From: Vulcanisaeta distributa
Lineage (GTDB): Archaea > Thermoproteota > Thermoprotei > Thermoproteales > Thermocladiaceae
Length of the DNA stretch: 5,594 nt
NCBI GenBank assembly: GCA_002506645.1
Contig: DAXY01000073.1
Span: forward strand, 23,842 to 29,435
Reading direction: 5' to 3'
In this document: piece by piece, positions 5,556-5,594 of the stretch
How the letters are laid out: every line of letters begins with the position of its first letter
Numbering within the stretch: the stretch's first letter is position 1
Notes under the pieces: model-generated
What the model was told of the DNA's origin: nothing
What the model saw: only the letters and a program-made list of their open reading frames with translations
The model's database searches: none
Position numbers and translations under genes: made by a program

Positions 5556-5594
5556 TTTCGCCCACCCCTCTCCACTGAATTGCTGCTCACTATT
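5552..5594 (-). CDS. Possible C-terminal end of an upstream gene (partial)
   Basis: In one minus-strand frame the sequence from the window edge is open and ends in TGA (5554-5552), which overlaps GTG 5555 of the next gene as GTGA. This is the common 4-base overlap of coupled archaeal genes. The visible tail would be IVSSNSVERGGRK. Thirteen residues cannot identify a family. The alternative is that the eight-cysteine gene itself extends through here in its own frame, which is also open; the third frame is closed by stops at once. Confidence 0.35.
   Translation of the reverse strand, partial: IVSSNSVERGGRK
5561..5568 (-). promoter_or_regulatory. Ribosome binding site deciding the GTG start of the eight-cysteine gene
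   Basis: GGGGTGGG on the minus strand lies 5 bases before GTG 5555. It supports that GTG as an internal operon start rather than a longer protein entering from beyond the window. Confidence 0.45.

Overview
The window reads as chromosomal DNA of a hyperthermophilic archaeon, most likely a crenarchaeon of the Thermoproteales (Vulcanisaeta/Caldivirga-like). That placement is inference, not a database match. It rests on the protein families (a HemK2/Mtq2-type methyltransferase, an AbrB-PhoU fusion, a small Hsp20), on TATA boxes centred about 26 bp before start codons so that several mRNAs should be leaderless, on GGTG-type ribosome binding sites inside a polycistron, on heavy AGG arginine use, and on tight gene packing. 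I see no mobile element, CRISPR array, tRNA or rRNA, and no gene-free stretch over 300 bases.

Layout: one plus-strand gene at the left edge (2-589) encodes a small class I SAM methyltransferase with an NPPY motif, probably modifying a translation release factor. It converges, 15 bp apart, on a minus-strand gene (605-1660) for a DNA-binding AbrB head joined to a PhoU domain. Next on the minus strand is a small heat shock protein (1763-2194). Both of these have their own TATA box and appear to be transcribed singly.

The right half (2314 to the edge) is all minus strand. At the right edge is the possible tail of an unidentified gene. It overlaps by 4 bases an 81-residue protein with eight cysteines, probably a metal-binding zinc-ribbon type. 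Then, 24 bp on, comes a two-gene unit: a 600-residue flavin/iron-sulfur protein of the sarcosine oxidase alpha / HcnAB / proline dehydrogenase alpha type, whose stop codon overlaps by one base the start of a 389-residue D-amino-acid-oxidase-fold (DAO) flavoprotein of the sarcosine oxidase beta / HcnC type.

The two flavoproteins very probably form one complex. The DAO subunit would oxidise an amine, imino acid or opine-like substrate, and the large subunit would carry electrons through FAD and [2Fe-2S] to an acceptor. The substrate cannot be read from sequence. The noteworthy points are the fusion of an HcnA-like N-terminal iron-sulfur module to an HcnB-like body, the replacement of one expected cluster cysteine by tyrosine in that module, the absence of the folate-binding C-terminal domain of true sarcosine oxidases, and a promoter embedded in the end of the upstream gene.
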